Positions 33,252 through 42,360 of a stretch of DNA of 64,000 nucleotides are shown here, piece by piece. The notes under the pieces were generated by a model, which worked only from the letters and a program-made list of their open reading frames with translations, was not told the DNA's origin and ran no database searches. Every line of letters starts with the position of its first letter. Position 1 is the first letter of the stretch. The DNA is from an uncultured Oscillibacter sp. (GTDB lineage Bacteria; Bacillota; Clostridia; Oscillospirales; Oscillospiraceae), in contig CAJUMX010000002.1 in assembly GCA_910587705.1 (NCBI GenBank), forward strand, positions 186,001 through 250,000. Direction: 5' to 3'. The translations under genes were made by a program, and so were the position numbers.

Positions 33252-33968
33252 CTATTTCAGCCAGCCGTCTTTTTCCATCTTCATATAGGTCTTGAACAGC
33301 TCGAAATCATCCCTGGTGGTCAGCTTGATATTTTTGTCAGACCCGGCGGCGAAGTAAAGCCGCTCTCCCAGGTCCGTCATCAGTGTGTTCGCGTAGGTAG
33401 ACGCCTGGATGCCGATTCCCTCGGAAAAGGCCCTCTCATAGGCCCATAGCAGCTTCTCATACCGATAGGCCTGGGGTGTCGACACCCGACGGAGGGTGTC
33501 CCGGGGAATATAGCGGAGCGTGGACGCTCCATCCTCTGTTACGAAAATCTGCTCGTTGTACGGCAAGGAGGTCACCGCGTTTCCATACTGCCGGCACTTT
33601 ACCAGTACATCCGTCAGCACAAAATCCTCCACCATAGGCCGGATGCCATCGTGGATCACCACGATATCCTCCGGCCCGCAGACCTCCCGCAGCGCAAAGA
33701 CCCCGTTCCGGATGGACTCCTGTGCCGTCTCTCCGCTGGGCGTCACCCACCGGAGCTTGTCGATGTTAAACTGCTTGGAATAGGCCCGCAGCATCTCGCT
33801 CCAGCCCTCCAGGCAGACCACCTCAATGGCGTCGATCTCCTGATGGCGCTGAAAGCCCTCCAGCGTGTAGATGATAACCGGCTTGTCGTACACATTCAAA
33901 AACTGCTTGGGAATCTCCTGGCCCATCCGGTGGCCCGTGCCCCCGGCGATGATCAAGGCGATGTTCAT
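33252..33968 (-). CDS. IspD/TarI-like cytidylyltransferase
   Basis: A 238-aa enzyme: ALIIAGGTGHRMGQEIPKQFL (CTP-binding loop with Arg and Lys), VIHDGIRPMVEDF, and LRRVSTPQAYRYEKL with STPQ, the hallmark of MEP and ribitol-5-phosphate cytidylyltransferases. The lack of other isoprenoid genes and the sugar-gene setting favour TarI-like activation of an alditol or sugar phosphate as a CDP derivative. No TarJ reductase is present; the adjacent epimerase may take its place in modifying the product. The exact substrate is unknown. Confidence 0.8.
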   Translation of the reverse strand: MNIALIIAGGTGHRMGQEIPKQFLNVYDKPVIIYTLEGFQRHQEIDAIEVVCLEGWSEMLRAYSKQFNIDKLRWVTPSGETAQESIRNGVFALREVCGPEDIVVIHDGIRPMVEDFVLTDVLVKCRQYGNAVTSLPYNEQIFVTEDGASTLRYIPRDTLRRVSTPQAYRYEKLLWAYERAFSEGIGIQASTYANTLMTDLGERLYFAAGSDKNIKLTTRDDFELFKTYMKMEKDGWLK

Positions 33969-33980
33969 ACGCGGCCCCTC

Positions 33981-34517
33981 TTACAGTCCAAATTCCTCTG
34001 CCAGCCGGTTTACAATGGCCTCGGGTGTTTCCTCCCCGTCGTTTTGAATCACAACATGAGAGTGCCCCGGCTCGTCATAGGGCAGGTCCACCCCCACGAC
34101 ATTCTTCACGCCGGAGGAGTACAGCTTCTTCTGATCCCGGCGATACAGGGTCTCCCGACTGACCTTGACGTAAATCTCCCGGTAATGCCGGATATTCTCC
34201 CGGTTCCAGCGGCGCACGTCGGAGTACATGGAGATGCTGCACACCACCACGTCCTTCCCCTGCTCCGCCAAGTCCCTGCAAAGCCGAAACGTTGAGTATG
34301 CGCCTGCCCGCCGGGCCTCGGTGGTATAGCGTTCCGCCTTCAAAATCGCGCCGGTGTTGGGACAAAAGTCCCCCGCCGCGCCGCGGAGCTGGTCCCCGTC
34401 AAAGAGAACCGCGCTGGGGCTTTGCTCCTTCAACCGCTCGTAAAACAGGCTGCCGATGGTCGTCTTTCCCGCTCCGGCCAGGCCGGTGAAAAAGTAGACG
34501 GTTCCCGTTTGTTCCAC
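33981..34517 (-). CDS. cysC: Adenylylsulfate (APS) kinase-like protein
   Basis: A 178-aa P-loop kinase: Walker A GLAGAGKTT at residues 12-20, FDGDQLRG (compare DGDNVR of CysC), CSISMYSDVR (compare FISPYR), and EIYVKVSRETLYRRDQKKLY, which follows the CysC lid and substrate region. CysC phosphorylates APS to PAPS, the sulfate donor of sulfotransferases. A sulfotransferase-like gene lies 200 nt upstream, supporting PAPS supply, but the ATP sulfurylase subunits are not in the window. CysC-like kinases of glycan loci may instead phosphorylate sugars, so function is not certain. Confidence 0.72.
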   Translation of the reverse strand: MEQTGTVYFFTGLAGAGKTTIGSLFYERLKEQSPSAVLFDGDQLRGAAGDFCPNTGAILKAERYTTEARRAGAYSTFRLCRDLAEQGKDVVVCSISMYSDVRRWNRENIRHYREIYVKVSRETLYRRDQKKLYSSGVKNVVGVDLPYDEPGHSHVVIQNDGEETPEAIVNRLAEEFGL

Positions 34518-34519
34518 TC

Positions 34520-34708
34520 CTATGTATCCCCCTCGTTGGTCTTGTCCAATATCTCCAGAACTTCCTCCTGCAAAAAGGCAAAGCCCTTTTGCAGCGTCGT
34601 CCTTCGCTCATCCGTGCAGCCGTCGCCGGCGGATATCTTCGCCAGATCCAACATTCGCTCTAAAAGATACTGCGCCCGATCCAATTCGTCAATTGTAATC
34701 TCTTCCAT
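34520..34708 (-). CDS. Small acidic helical protein of unknown function
   Basis: A 62-aa protein, strongly acidic and predicted to be helical (ELDRAQYLLERMLDLA; LQKGFAFLQEEVLEILDKT), with one Cys. It lies 2 nt before the APS-kinase-like gene and 4 nt after the sulfotransferase-like gene, so it is probably translated from the same transcript. Size and charge would fit a small adaptor or chaperone, but I recognise no family. The ribosome-binding site (GAGCGG) is weak. Confidence 0.55.
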   Translation of the reverse strand: MEEITIDELDRAQYLLERMLDLAKISAGDGCTDERRTTLQKGFAFLQEEVLEILDKTNEGDT

Positions 34709-34712
34709 CCGC

Positions 34713-36743
34713 TCAATGGTACAGCGGCTGCTCTATCAGCGCCGGGTCCGGCTCTAGCAGCCGCATAAACCGCAGAGGCTGTCCGTTTTTGTTGACAAAC
34801 CGGAGACCCGACATCAGCGTTCGCGCATGGTTCAGGCGCTTTTCCCGGAAGCTCTCCACATAGGTCTCCAGCACCTGCCGCCGCGCTTCCTCCAGCTGCT
34901 CCGGAGCAAGCGGGCTCCCGTCCTCCGCCACGGTCAGGTCCAAATCCCGGAAGAGGAACCACCAGGTTTGACGGATGTAATGGTCCAGCACGGTGAAGCC
35001 GGAAACCAGTTCCTTGATCTTCGCCTCATCCACCGGCGCGCCGTCGTAGTAATGGAAGCTGTATCCATAGCGTTCGTAAGCGTCCCGGAGAAAGTACTCG
35101 ATAAAATACCGCTCGTTGTCGTTGATGAACTCGTCATAGGTCCGGTACACCGGGCTCGGGTCAAAGTCCATGTCGTTGCCCGGTGTGAAGGGCGTTCCAT
35201 CCGCCGTTTTGCCCCCCTCGGAGCAGTAGGTCATGCTCTGCGTATAGGGAAGGTCCAAAAACGCCGCCAGAGCCGTGAAGGTCGCCTTGGGATTCAGCTT
35301 TCCGTCCTCGAAGCGAACCAGGATACTGTCCTTATACAGCCGGTCCTCCGGGTCCACCATGAAGCTGCGGTTAAAGACACGCTCGGAAATAACGTCGCTG
35401 ACCACGTTGGTGGGAACGTCCTCTCCCGCCGCCAGCTCCCGCTGCCGCCGCAGAGAAAAGTAATACATAAACCGCACGCTGGCCCCGTGGCTGGTGGTAA
35501 AGCGGCGCATCGGCGTGAAGGTCTTGATATACTTAAAGCCCAGAAGGAAGGGCGTCTGGTGCAAAACCTCCAGAGGCTCCGCGTCCAAAACCGTGTTCCC
35601 CTTCGGGTCCATAATCAGCTTGTAGATAATGTTCTCAAAGTGGGGCTGGAAAAACACCGCCGGAGCGATCCGGGACGCCGGGTCCAGCCCCGTCACCGCC
35701 ATATCCGTATTCAGGTACGAGGCCACCATCACGTCCTTGGGCGTGCGGCCCTTCATCCGGTAGATTTCCTCCACCGTCTCCGGCGTCCAGCCGAAGAAAA
35801 TCTCCCGGGCCTCGTTCAGGCTTTTGGCCCGGTCCATCGCCTCTTCCAGCTGCTTCATCTGCCGTTCCAGATCATCCATCATAATGGACGGCAGGACCAG
35901 CAGATTGGGGTGGTTGTCCAGCACCTCGTTGAAGAAGTCGCCGCCGTTGTGGCTGGACAGCTGGGTATGCCAGATCAGCCGGTTGACCTCCCGCACCCGC
36001 ACGGGCCGCAGAGAATACTTGCTGTAATCAATTCCAAACCGCTTCTTGAAATCAATGGGGTACAGCCCGATCTCGTCCCCTATCAGGAACACCGGCTTCT
36101 GCTCCGCCAACAGCGGCTTCATATTCAGACACGGCAAATAGGCGCAAAAGTCCTCCCAGCCGGCATAGTGGAGATACACGTGGTTCTCCCGGCCGACATC
36201 CTCGCTCCTGCGCACCGTGTCCATCAAATATTCCAATTCGTATTGGCTGTAAACGTCATCCGCCAGAATCGGGTTTTCCAAATCCTTGAAAAAATTCCGG
36301 CTGACAACGGGATTTTTAAAGTTGATATACTCTCCAAACCGCTCCTCCGCCGGGTAAAAGGGCACATAGCCCTCCTCGTCATAGGGGAAAAAGCGGATGG
36401 GAAGCTCCTCAAAAGAGGGAAAATCCTTTCGGAACAAATAGGGGTATTTTTTCAGCAGCCGGCAGTTCCGCTCATAGCGGTCCCGCAGCTCCCGCGCGTT
36501 GGGCTCATAAAAAGCCCCGGTCATCAGGGACAGCACCTCCTCCCGGAAGTGTCCCTGGTTATAAAGCTCCCGGAAGCAGGTATAGGAAATCCGGTAGTCT
36601 CCCCCAAATTGGAGAATGTAAACCGCCGCCTCCAGGCGTTCGGCGGGGTCGCCCTCCTGGCTGACCACCAGCGTATAGGCCGTTTGGGCCTCCTCCACGC
36701 TTCCGGCCTGGGCCAGCTTTCTTGCCAGTTCGATGGGCTTCAT
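34713..36743 (-). CDS. Large sulfotransferase-like protein encoded directly downstream of flagellin
   Basis: The 676-aa protein has no clear family that I can name. The N-terminal ~100 residues look like helical repeats (LARKLAQAGSVEEAQTAYTL; AVYILQFGGDYRISY). The central part resembles a sulfotransferase: WHTQLSSHNGGDFFNEVL with HPNLL (258-282) sits like the 5'-phosphosulfate-binding loop, and KYIKTFTPMRRFTTSHG near 404-420 could be the 3'-phosphate site. SILVRFEDGKLNPKATFTAL...FLDLPY (473-500) closely follows the 'vRyEDL..dP..tl..l..FLglp' segment of PAPS-dependent enzymes. Together with the CysC-like kinase this suggests sulfation of a flagellin glycan. A glycosyltransferase or Maf-like role remains possible. 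Confidence 0.5.
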   Translation of the reverse strand: MKPIELARKLAQAGSVEEAQTAYTLVVSQEGDPAERLEAAVYILQFGGDYRISYTCFRELYNQGHFREEVLSLMTGAFYEPNARELRDRYERNCRLLKKYPYLFRKDFPSFEELPIRFFPYDEEGYVPFYPAEERFGEYINFKNPVVSRNFFKDLENPILADDVYSQYELEYLMDTVRRSEDVGRENHVYLHYAGWEDFCAYLPCLNMKPLLAEQKPVFLIGDEIGLYPIDFKKRFGIDYSKYSLRPVRVREVNRLIWHTQLSSHNGGDFFNEVLDNHPNLLVLPSIMMDDLERQMKQLEEAMDRAKSLNEAREIFFGWTPETVEEIYRMKGRTPKDVMVASYLNTDMAVTGLDPASRIAPAVFFQPHFENIIYKLIMDPKGNTVLDAEPLEVLHQTPFLLGFKYIKTFTPMRRFTTSHGASVRFMYYFSLRRQRELAAGEDVPTNVVSDVISERVFNRSFMVDPEDRLYKDSILVRFEDGKLNPKATFTALAAFLDLPYTQSMTYCSEGGKTADGTPFTPGNDMDFDPSPVYRTYDEFINDNERYFIEYFLRDAYERYGYSFHYYDGAPVDEAKIKELVSGFTVLDHYIRQTWWFLFRDLDLTVAEDGSPLAPEQLEEARRQVLETYVESFREKRLNHARTLMSGLRFVNKNGQPLRFMRLLEPDPALIEQPLYH

Positions 36744-36757
36744 CGCGTCCCTCCTCT

Positions 36758-36790
36758 ACAGAGAAAGGGGGCGGGCCGAGGCCCGCCCCC
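36758..36790 (-). terminator. Intrinsic terminator after flagellin
   Basis: A GC-rich stem (GGGGGCGGGCC and its complement, 36767-36790) follows the flagellin stop by ~40 nt. On the minus strand the stem leads into TTTCTCTGT, a short imperfect U-tract. Strong stem with weak tail suggests partial termination, so some transcripts may continue into the sulfotransferase-like gene and the modification island. Confidence 0.7.
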
Positions 36791-36827
36791 ATAAGAATGC
36801 TGTGGTACTCGCGTCTGTTCGGACAAA

Positions 36828-38609
36828 TTAGCCGAGCAGCTGCAGCACACCCTGAGGAACAGCGTTGGCCTGGGCCAGCATCGCCTGAGCGGACTGAACC
36901 AGAATGTTGTTCTTGGTGTACTTCATCATCTCTTCCGCCACGTCGGTGTCGCGGATGGTGGATTCGGCGTCCTGGATGTTCTCCGCCATGACGCTCAGGT
37001 TGTTGGCGGTGTGCTCCAGACGGTTCTGGGTGGCGCCCAGGTCACCACGGACGGAGGAAACATAGTTGATGGCGTCCCGGATGGTCTGGATAGCGTTCTT
37101 GGCGCCGGTCTGGTTGCTGATGTCAATATCCGCGATGGTAGCTCCTCCGGCGGTGCCCATGGAGGTGGTGTGCATATCGCCGATGCTGACAACCAGCTGG
37201 TTGTAGCTCTCGGAGGTGTCGCCGATCTGGAGGCTCAGGCCGCCGGCCGCATTGGCGCCGCTGCCCGCGGCGGTGAGGCCGATCTTCGCCTCGAACTTCT
37301 CCCGGGTATCCAGCAGATTCGCGTCGGGGCTGGTGGAGGTGTAATAGCCAGACTTCTCCTGGAGGGAGATCATATTGTCGCCATGACCCGCGCCCACGTT
37401 GAAGGCGTTGCAGCCCGCCGCGGCCTTGGAAATACGGGCAACCAATTCCTTGATGGTCGCGTCGTCGGTCTTGATGTTGTCTCCTTCCATCAGGTCCTTG
37501 ACGCCGATGGTCGTTCCGTTGAGAACGTCCGTCGTTTTGTCGAAGGTGATGCTTACATTATCCAGTTTCAGCGTGCCGCCGTTGGCCAGAGCCGTCACCA
37601 TATCGGCAGTCAGCTCAAACTCGCCGTGGGCCAGCTTGTCGTTGTTGACCGCCACACCGTTTACCACTTCCTGGGTATTGCAGTTCCAAGAGTCAATTCC
37701 GCCGGCCAGGCCCATCTTGGTGTCGCCCTTGATCTTAACATCCAGAGCCGCTCCGAAGTTCACCATCTTATCCGCCGTCGTGGTGGCGAAGGACAGCTTG
37801 CCGGTGGTGGTATCCAGGGTCACCTTGAGATTTGCCTTGTCAGTGCCATTGGCGCCCGTGAACTCGGCGCCGGTGGTGCCCAGGGCCGCGTTGGTCAGAG
37901 CGAAGCTGACCTTCGTCAGGTCAATGCAGCTGCCCTTGGCAATGGAGGCAGTGGTGGTTACCTTGAGGTTGATATCCTGGCCGCCGACATTGACAGAGAC
38001 CGTGAAGCTTCCGCCGGCCGCGATGGTGGAAGCGGCAACCATCTTATGCAGAGCTTCCTTCACATTCACGGTGAAGGAGGGGCTGGCGCTCTTGGCCGCA
38101 ATTTCATGCAGTCCGCCCAGGCCGCAGGCCGCGTCGTCGAGCTTCAGGCCCATGTTCATACCAACGCCCTTGGAGCCGGTAGCAGACTGAGAGCCGTCCA
38201 GCAGCTTGATGCCGTTGAAGTTGGCGGAGTCCGCGATACGGTTGATTTCGGAACGGAGCTGGTCAACTTCCTTCTGGAGGTTCTTGCGGTCGACTTCGTT
38301 GTCATAGGTGCCGTTGGCGGACTGGGTGGCCAGGTAGTCCATGCGGTTGAGCATGTCCTGGATCTCCTGCATGGCGCCCTCGGCGGTCTTTACCAGGGAG
38401 ATACCGTCCTTGACGTTCTTCTGGGCAGCGTTCAGGCCGGTGATCTGCGCCCGCATCTTCTCGGAAATAGCGAGGCCCGCGGCGTCGTCGCCGGCGCGGT
38501 TGATCTTATAGCCGGAGGAGAGCTTTTCCAGGTTCTTCGCCAGGGCGGAGGTGTTGGTGTTGTAGTTGCGATAGGCGTTCATCGCCATAATGTTGTGTTG
38601 AATCCTCAT
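36828..38609 (-). CDS. fliC: Flagellin (filament protein) with large central domain and four cysteines
   Basis: A 593-aa flagellin. The N-terminal D0/D1 (1-145) has MRIQHNIMAMNAYRN and LSSGYKINRAGDDAAGLAIS; the C-terminal D1/D0 (500-593) has the family's GDLGATQNRLEHTANNL and ends QANAVPQGVLQLLG. Between lies a ~350-residue Thr/Ser/Ala/Gly-rich variable region, the normal site of O-glycosylation. Four Cys (162, 228, 310, 400) all lie in it, unusual for a filament protein. The start at 38609 has GAAAGGAAGC upstream and is the conserved family start. A sigma-D-type promoter lies ~250 nt upstream. The whole modification island lies downstream on the same strand. Confidence 0.95.
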   Translation of the reverse strand: MRIQHNIMAMNAYRNYNTNTSALAKNLEKLSSGYKINRAGDDAAGLAISEKMRAQITGLNAAQKNVKDGISLVKTAEGAMQEIQDMLNRMDYLATQSANGTYDNEVDRKNLQKEVDQLRSEINRIADSANFNGIKLLDGSQSATGSKGVGMNMGLKLDDAACGLGGLHEIAAKSASPSFTVNVKEALHKMVAASTIAAGGSFTVSVNVGGQDINLKVTTTASIAKGSCIDLTKVSFALTNAALGTTGAEFTGANGTDKANLKVTLDTTTGKLSFATTTADKMVNFGAALDVKIKGDTKMGLAGGIDSWNCNTQEVVNGVAVNNDKLAHGEFELTADMVTALANGGTLKLDNVSITFDKTTDVLNGTTIGVKDLMEGDNIKTDDATIKELVARISKAAAGCNAFNVGAGHGDNMISLQEKSGYYTSTSPDANLLDTREKFEAKIGLTAAGSGANAAGGLSLQIGDTSESYNQLVVSIGDMHTTSMGTAGGATIADIDISNQTGAKNAIQTIRDAINYVSSVRGDLGATQNRLEHTANNLSVMAENIQDAESTIRDTDVAEEMMKYTKNNILVQSAQAMLAQANAVPQGVLQLLG

Positions 38610-38852
38610 TTTAATGCTTCCTTTCAATAAAATGTTTTAGGGGGAACGCTGTGTCGGCGCGCCGGGGACTCCTTTCCCCTGCGCTGGGTGGTGTGCGCCA
38701 CACCGTCCAGGCTCCGTGGCCTTTGGGCGCGTGAACGGCTTGGCGCGGGAACTATCATTTCACCGGTTCGCGCAACCGGGTGAAACCAAGGGTTTGGCTC
38801 TGTTCCGCCGTGGAAGGACGGGCTTTTTAAAAAGCATACATTTTCCGCGTAC
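38610..38852 (-). other. Long structured 5' leader of flagellin mRNA
   Basis: About 240 nt separate the predicted sigma-D start site from the flagellin ATG. It contains no credible gene. A stable hairpin CACCCGGTT-GCGCG-AACCGGTG lies at 38761-38782 (minus strand), and GAAAGGAAGC forms the ribosome-binding site. A long leader of this kind may control flagellin mRNA stability or translation; that role is inferred. Confidence 0.5.
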
Positions 38853-38859
38853 ACCCTTT

Positions 38860-38887
38860 ATTTCGGCAGCACCGGAGAAAAAGTTAA
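38860..38887 (-). promoter_or_regulatory. Sigma-D (sigma-28) type flagellin promoter
   Basis: On the minus strand, TAAC (-35, 38883-38886; TTAA also possible) is followed by 15 nt and GCCGAAAT (-10, 38860-38867). The consensus is TAAA-N15-GCCGATAA/T. Spacing and the GCCGA core match well and the gene downstream is flagellin. Confidence 0.78.
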
Positions 38888-38940
38888 GGGGGTGGGAAAA
38901 AATTTTTTTGGGCTTTTCCCAGGAAAGCCTCCCATCCCCC

Positions 38941-38985
38941 AAAGAAAGGGGACACACCCGCGCAGCTTTCGCGCGGGTGCGTCCC
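38941..38985 (-). terminator. Intrinsic terminator after spoIVB
   Basis: A long stem, GGGACGCACCCGCGC paired with GCGCGGGTGTGTCCCC around GAAAGCT, is followed on the minus strand by TTTCTTT. It separates spoIVB from the flagellin promoter just downstream. Confidence 0.8.
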
Positions 38986-39015
38986 AAAATTTTCTTTGTG
39001 AGAACGAGACTGGAG

Positions 39016-40032
39016 CTAGCTTACACCGTTGCCCGCCGCTTCCAGCATACGATCAATTAAAATTCCATACCCTTTCTGTGGGTCGTTCAGGAGAACGTGG
39101 GTCACCGCGCCCACGATCCGCCCATTTTGCAAAATGGGCGAGCCGCTCATCCCCTGCACAATGCCCCCGGTTGTCTCCAGCAGCGCCGGGTCCGCGACGG
39201 AAAGGACCAAGTCCCGTCCGTCCGCCGAGGCGGAGGATACCTTTAAAATTTCAATTTCATACTCTCGAACCGCGTCCCCCTGGACGTTTGCCAAAATCTT
39301 GGCCGGGCCCGGCAGGGCCATCCCGGTGGGAACGGCCTCCCCCGCCTGGGGAGCCTGGTCCAGCTTTCCGAATATGCCGCTTTTGGTGTTGGCGTACAGC
39401 GGCCCCAGGTCGCCGGTCAAATCAAAATCGCCCCGCAGCTCTCCGGCAGAGCCCACCTCGCCCCGCTTCACCGCCTTGACGGTGGAGGGCAGAATGGAAC
39501 CGTTGGAGAAGGGCATCAGCAGCGCCGTGTCCGTGTCGGTGACACCATGACCCAGCGCGCCAAAGACGCCAGTAGCCGGGTCGTACCAGGTCATGGTGCC
39601 AATGCCCGCCATGCTGTCTCGAACCCAGGCTCCGATACAGTAAACACCCTGATCGTTTTGGGAGGGCTCCACCGACAGCGTTACGCTGTCTCCCGCCCGG
39701 TCAATCTGCAAATTGGAGACGTTCCCCCCGCTCTTTTGCAGGAGGGATTGGAACTGCTCCGTAGAGGTCACGGCGTCTCCGCCGCATTTGACGATGACGT
39801 CTCCGGTGCGGAGGCCGCACTCCCGGGCGGGCGTTCCGCCGTCGGTGAGCTTCACCACCACCACGCCTCGGGAGAAGAGCTTAATGCCCACCGTGTGCCC
39901 CACCGGGACCAGCATCCGGGGCTCCATCGCCTTTACCCTTCCCCCGGCGCACAGCAAAAACGCAAGCGCCAGCGCCGCCCCGGCGCCCAACGCCCGCTTC
40001 GCGAATCGTGAAGGTCCATACAAAAAAACCAC
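39016..40032 (-). CDS. spoIVB: SpoIVB-like serine peptidase with PDZ domain
   Basis: SpoIVB is the forespore-secreted protease that triggers SigK activation in spore formers. This 338-aa protein has an N-terminal membrane/signal segment (RALGAGAALALAFLLCAGG), a PDZ domain (GVVVVKLTDGGTPARECGL...GDVIVKCGGDAV, ~55-115) and a C-terminal S55 peptidase domain with GALGHGVTDTDT (candidate His and Asp) and GIVQGMSGSPILQNGRIVGA with the nucleophile Ser. It is shorter than the ~425-aa Bacillus protein. The start is a GTG at 40032 (TTG slightly downstream is an alternative). It implies that the organism can sporulate. An intrinsic terminator lies upstream and downstream, so it is a single-gene unit. 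Confidence 0.88.
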   Translation of the reverse strand: MVFLYGPSRFAKRALGAGAALALAFLLCAGGRVKAMEPRMLVPVGHTVGIKLFSRGVVVVKLTDGGTPARECGLRTGDVIVKCGGDAVTSTEQFQSLLQKSGGNVSNLQIDRAGDSVTLSVEPSQNDQGVYCIGAWVRDSMAGIGTMTWYDPATGVFGALGHGVTDTDTALLMPFSNGSILPSTVKAVKRGEVGSAGELRGDFDLTGDLGPLYANTKSGIFGKLDQAPQAGEAVPTGMALPGPAKILANVQGDAVREYEIEILKVSSASADGRDLVLSVADPALLETTGGIVQGMSGSPILQNGRIVGAVTHVLLNDPQKGYGILIDRMLEAAGNGVS

Positions 40033-40160
40033 CCCTTTCTCTTTTCATTTCAAACGCCGTTTCCGGCCCGCTTATCATTTGCGAAAAACGCCGCTTCACC
40101 ACAAGCAAAAAGCGGCAGCACGACCATGGCGGCACTTACCTGTTCCGACGTTTCAGTGCG

Positions 40161-40196
40161 AAAAAAAGACCCCGGAGGCAAACGCCTCCAAGGTCC
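40161..40196 (-). terminator. Intrinsic terminator after ftsZ
   Basis: GGACC-TT-GGAGGC pairs with GCCTCC-GG-GGTC around a short loop and is followed on the minus strand by TTTTTTT. It lies ~25 nt after the ftsZ stop. Confidence 0.85.
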
Positions 40197-40219
40197 TTCA
40201 ATTTTTCCCTGTGTCTCCG

Positions 40220-41338
<1,119 letters not shown>

Positions 41339-41435
41339 AGTGCTGCCTCCTGCTATCATTTGTGCAACCGTCCTCAAAGGACGCCGCGATTCACCGTCTC
41401 CGAACTTGAGGCCGTGAAACTTCATTCATTTTTCT

Positions 41436-41464
41436 ATTGTAAGCCACTTTTTCCCTCCGGTCAA
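41436..41464 (-). promoter_or_regulatory. Housekeeping (sigma-A) promoter of ftsZ
   Basis: Minus-strand TTGACC (41459-41464), 17-nt spacer, TACAAT (41436-41441), close to the TTGACA-N17-TATAAT consensus. It lies in the ftsQ-ftsZ gap and gives a leader of ~90 nt. Confidence 0.8.
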
Positions 41465-41520
41465 GTGTCTGTTTCGCTTTCGACGCAAATTCTCAAAAAA
41501 ACATGGCGCGGATTCCGGCT

Positions 41521-42294
41521 CTACCGCTCTCCCGGTATGAGAAACACCCGGTCGCTCTCCAGGCGCAGGTCGATGGTCCCGGTCATATTGCTTTGAATCT
41601 TCTCATCTGCCAGAGTCAGGGCCAGCTTCTTCAACTCCCACGCATAGTCCGCGCCATAGGCCATCCGCACCGTGAAGCGCCCGATGTAATCCATTTTCAG
41701 GTAGCCGAGATCGTCCAGGCGGATTCCGTCCACGTTCTCCGTCAAGCCCGCGGCATCCAGCGCCGCAATCAGGTCCAGAAGGCTGGACTGCTGGGAGGCA
41801 TACTCCGTGGCCAGAGCCAGGGAGGTTCCCACCGAGGGAGCCAGGAGCTGGCAGCCGGAAATCAAACCGTACTGCCGCGCCTCCTTCTCCGGAAGCTGCT
41901 CCACAATCTTGCCCCCGGCGCTAATCAGCCAAGCGCTGCCGTCCTGCACCAAGGCGAAGGGCCGTCCGCTCTCGCGAACCTCGATGAGCAGGGTATCCGG
42001 CAGCTTTCGGTTCACCCGAATATCCTCGATATATGGCAGCTCCCTGGTGATGGCCCGGACAATATCGTACTTATTCAAAAGGTACATATTCGACCCCAGC
42101 TCCACGCCGGTGGCCTCCCGGATTTCCTCCTCCGTATAGCGTTTCTGCCCGGTGACGACAATTTTATCCACCCGGAAAAACAACGTCATGGCAACGATGA
42201 TGGCCGAACAGATCAGCAAAACGGACAGCAGCTTATAGAGGAAGCCGAAGCCCCCCCGCCCTCTTCGCCGCTTTGTATGTTTCCGTCTCGCCAT
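41521..42294 (-). CDS. ftsQ: Cell division protein FtsQ/DivIB
   Basis: A 257-aa bitopic membrane protein: a basic cytoplasmic tail (RRKHTKRRRGRGGFG), one membrane helix (~19-41), a POTRA domain beginning VDKIVVTGQKRYTEEEIREATG and a C-terminal beta domain. It links the divisome synthase complex (FtsW/SpoVD-type PBP) to the ring. It lies at the end of the dcw cluster after murA with a 66-nt gap. FtsQ homologues of this size are usual in Clostridia. Confidence 0.88.
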   Translation of the reverse strand: MARRKHTKRRRGRGGFGFLYKLLSVLLICSAIIVAMTLFFRVDKIVVTGQKRYTEEEIREATGVELGSNMYLLNKYDIVRAITRELPYIEDIRVNRKLPDTLLIEVRESGRPFALVQDGSAWLISAGGKIVEQLPEKEARQYGLISGCQLLAPSVGTSLALATEYASQQSSLLDLIAALDAAGLTENVDGIRLDDLGYLKMDYIGRFTVRMAYGADYAWELKKLALTLADEKIQSNMTGTIDLRLESDRVFLIPGER

Positions 42295-42360
42295 GACCGC
42301 GCTCCACTTCTATCATCTATCTGCCCGGGAGGCCGTTTCCGCGCCTCCGTGTTTTCTTGT

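Noticed and set aside
34827..36794. Long plus-strand frame (655 codons) opposite the sulfotransferase-like gene
   Set aside because: No domain is recognisable, composition is typical of antisense to a codon-biased gene, and the minus-strand frame fits the operon spacing.
37011..38630. Long plus-strand frame opposite flagellin (539 codons)
   Set aside because: It is the antisense reading of a GC-rich, repetitive gene; it has no ribosome-binding site and the flagellin frame on the minus strand is unmistakable.
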